A DNA stretch of 64,000 nt, taken from contig NZ_PVWK01000014.1 in assembly GCF_003003795.1 (NCBI RefSeq), forward strand, positions 124,001-188,000, in the 5' to 3' direction. Positions within the stretch are counted from its first letter, which is position 1. Every line of letters starts with the position of its first letter. This stretch comes from Stenomitos frigidus ULC18. GTDB taxonomy: Bacteria; Cyanobacteriota; Cyanobacteriia; Leptolyngbyales; Leptolyngbyaceae. The translations under genes and the position numbers were made by a program. Below, one piece after another: positions 62,842 through 64,000 of the stretch. Below the pieces are notes generated by a model. The model ran no database searches and had not been told where the DNA came from. It saw only the letters and a list, made by a program, of their open reading frames with translations.

Positions 62842-63974
62842 TGCCCACAACCACTTCCTCACTTCCCGGACTTTACTGGCAGGATGTATTTCCACCCAGA
62901 CCAGTATTGCCCTTAACGGGAGTGCCAGCCTTTTTAGGAGTTCGCCCTTCCAAGGATGGCATCACTTGTTTATATGAGGTCAATCAACCCCAGGTTTTGC
63001 ACCTCTGGACTCAGTTTGAAGAACGGTTCACCACCTCAACCCCGGGAAGTTCGATGGCAGACGCGGTGCGAGGATTCTTTGAAAACGGTGGGCGTGATTG
63101 CATTGTGATCTGGCTGGAGGATGGCTCTCCACAAGCACTAGAAAACGGTTTAACAGCAAATTCTGTTATCGATACAGCCGACCTAATCTGTGCACCCGGG
63201 ATTATAGACGTGGATCGGCAAGCCCAGATTCTCAAGTACTGCGCCGACATGGGCGATCGCTTTGCCATTCTAGATGCACCTCCCTCTTTTGATGTACCAA
63301 CGCTGAGACAGTATGCAGAATCTCTTAAAAAACTGCCAGGTAGTGATTATGGAGCGCTTTACGGTCCCTGGCTAAAAACTCCTTCCAGCACAACTCCTGT
63401 TCCCCCCTGTGGTCACGTAGCGGGGGTGTATGCATCCAGCGATCGCGCCGATGTTCCCCGTGCTCCAGCCAACATCATGCTAGAGGGCGTTCTGGATGTG
63501 GCAGCTTTAACCCGTGAGCAGCAAACTCAGTTGGCTCAACTTTCAGATAACAACCCCATTAACGGCATTCGCAGTTTGCGGGGGCGAGGGGTTCGCATTT
63601 GGGGAGCACGGACTCTCAGTTCTGACCCTCAGTGGCGGTATGTGAATGTCCGCCGACTGGCGATTACCATTCGCCGCTGGATTAATCTCAACCTGGCAGA
63701 TGTCGCCTTTGAGCCGAATGACTTTCGGCTATGGGTCCGCATTGAGCGAGAACTGAATGCCTATCTGCAAACTCTGTGGCAGCGGGGGTATCTTCAGGGA
63801 GCAACCCCCAATGAAGCCTTTAGAGTGCGTTGCAATGGCGAAACCAATCCACCAGAGGGGCGAGATCGCGGTGAAGTGGTAACCCAGATTGAATTTGCCC
63901 CAACCATTCCTAATGAATTTATCCAGATGCGGTTGATTCATGGGGATACCGGAGTAGGGATCTTGCCCACCTGA
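62841..63974 (+). CDS. Contractile tail sheath protein, short form
   Basis: A 377-residue second sheath subunit. LPGLYWQDVFPPRPVLPLTGVPAFLGV replaces the standard opening and the large insertion domain is absent. The C-terminal core is conserved (GVRIWGARTLSSDPQWRYVNVRRLAITI, ADVAFEPNDFRLW, QGATPNEAFRVRCNGETNPPEGRDRGEVV). PVC and Afp use several sheath paralogues, with the shorter ones usually at the baseplate or the end. It overlaps the long sheath stop (TAATG). GGAGGG lies 6 bases upstream of ATG 62841. The stop at 63974 is 26 bp from the window edge. Confidence 0.93.
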   Translation: MPTTTSSLPGLYWQDVFPPRPVLPLTGVPAFLGVRPSKDGITCLYEVNQPQVLHLWTQFEERFTTSTPGSSMADAVRGFFENGGRDCIVIWLEDGSPQALENGLTANSVIDTADLICAPGIIDVDRQAQILKYCADMGDRFAILDAPPSFDVPTLRQYAESLKKLPGSDYGALYGPWLKTPSSTTPVPPCGHVAGVYASSDRADVPRAPANIMLEGVLDVAALTREQQTQLAQLSDNNPINGIRSLRGRGVRIWGARTLSSDPQWRYVNVRRLAITIRRWINLNLADVAFEPNDFRLWVRIERELNAYLQTLWQRGYLQGATPNEAFRVRCNGETNPPEGRDRGEVVTQIEFAPTIPNEFIQMRLIHGDTGVGILPT

Positions 63975-64000
63975 CTCATTTTCCCAAGCCAGTTGTTAAT

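Noticed and set aside
52308-63974. Reading the tail genes as a prophage
   Set aside because: There are no capsid, terminase, portal or lysis genes; the AAA+ ATPase, DUF4255 and DUF4157 set is the mark of eCIS.

Overview
The window is cyanobacterial chromosome. It carries psbH and psbN (photosystem II), ndhS (photosynthetic NDH-1), an NblS/Hik33-type kinase, and many copies of the HIP1 octamer GCGATCGC. Heptameric short tandem repeats (TTAGCCT, GTGAGGG and ACTCCCT types) lie between and sometimes inside genes, which suggests a filamentous Leptolyngbya/Oscillatoriales-like lineage. The species cannot be named from the sequence.

Positions 1-43.5 kb are mostly core genome. In order they hold folB; tRNA-Gly(GCC); a decayed porin joined to a DUF2808 remnant; an orphan MHYT sensor kinase; a divergent ArsR regulator/Rieske oxygenase pair; glutaminase; an ABC exporter and two DedA membrane proteins; ilvC; a TPR protein; a probable 6S-like RNA followed by purD and nblS; ftsZ and ftsQ; a cluster of small cyanobacterial proteins with ndhS, rodA and mrp; pth, tatA, psbH and psbN; and a GH38 alpha-mannosidase. 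After these comes a small putative lipid or quinone locus: a KAS III/heme-oxygenase-like diiron fusion, a COQ4-like protein, a membrane protein and a methyltransferase. The stretch ends with glmS.

At 43.5-52.0 kb a canonical Tn7-like transposition module sits directly behind glmS. Four direct repeats at an exact 20-bp pitch start about 25-35 bp after the glmS stop codon. tnsA, tnsB, tnsC, tnsD and a tnsE-like gene follow in the Tn7 order with overlapping starts. TnsB has D298/D386/E421, the spacing I recall for Tn7 TnsB. There is no CRISPR-Cas in the window.

Positions 52.3-64 kb hold part of an extracellular contractile injection system (eCIS, phage-tail-like): two DUF4157/HExxH proteins with a shared front module and different C-termini, a putative PAAR-like protein, the AAA+ ATPase, a DUF4255/Pvc16-type protein, a carboxypeptidase-regulatory-like protein, and a long and a short tail sheath. 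The cluster runs off the right edge. I found no second transposon end between tnsE and position 64000, so the eCIS may be cargo of the Tn7-like element at attTn7. This is the most interesting hypothesis here, and it depends on sequence beyond the window.

A second theme is the conversion of repeat DNA into protein. In-frame tandem or dispersed repeats encode inserts in GlmS, the alpha-mannosidase, the KAS III-diiron fusion linker and a small coiled-coil protein.
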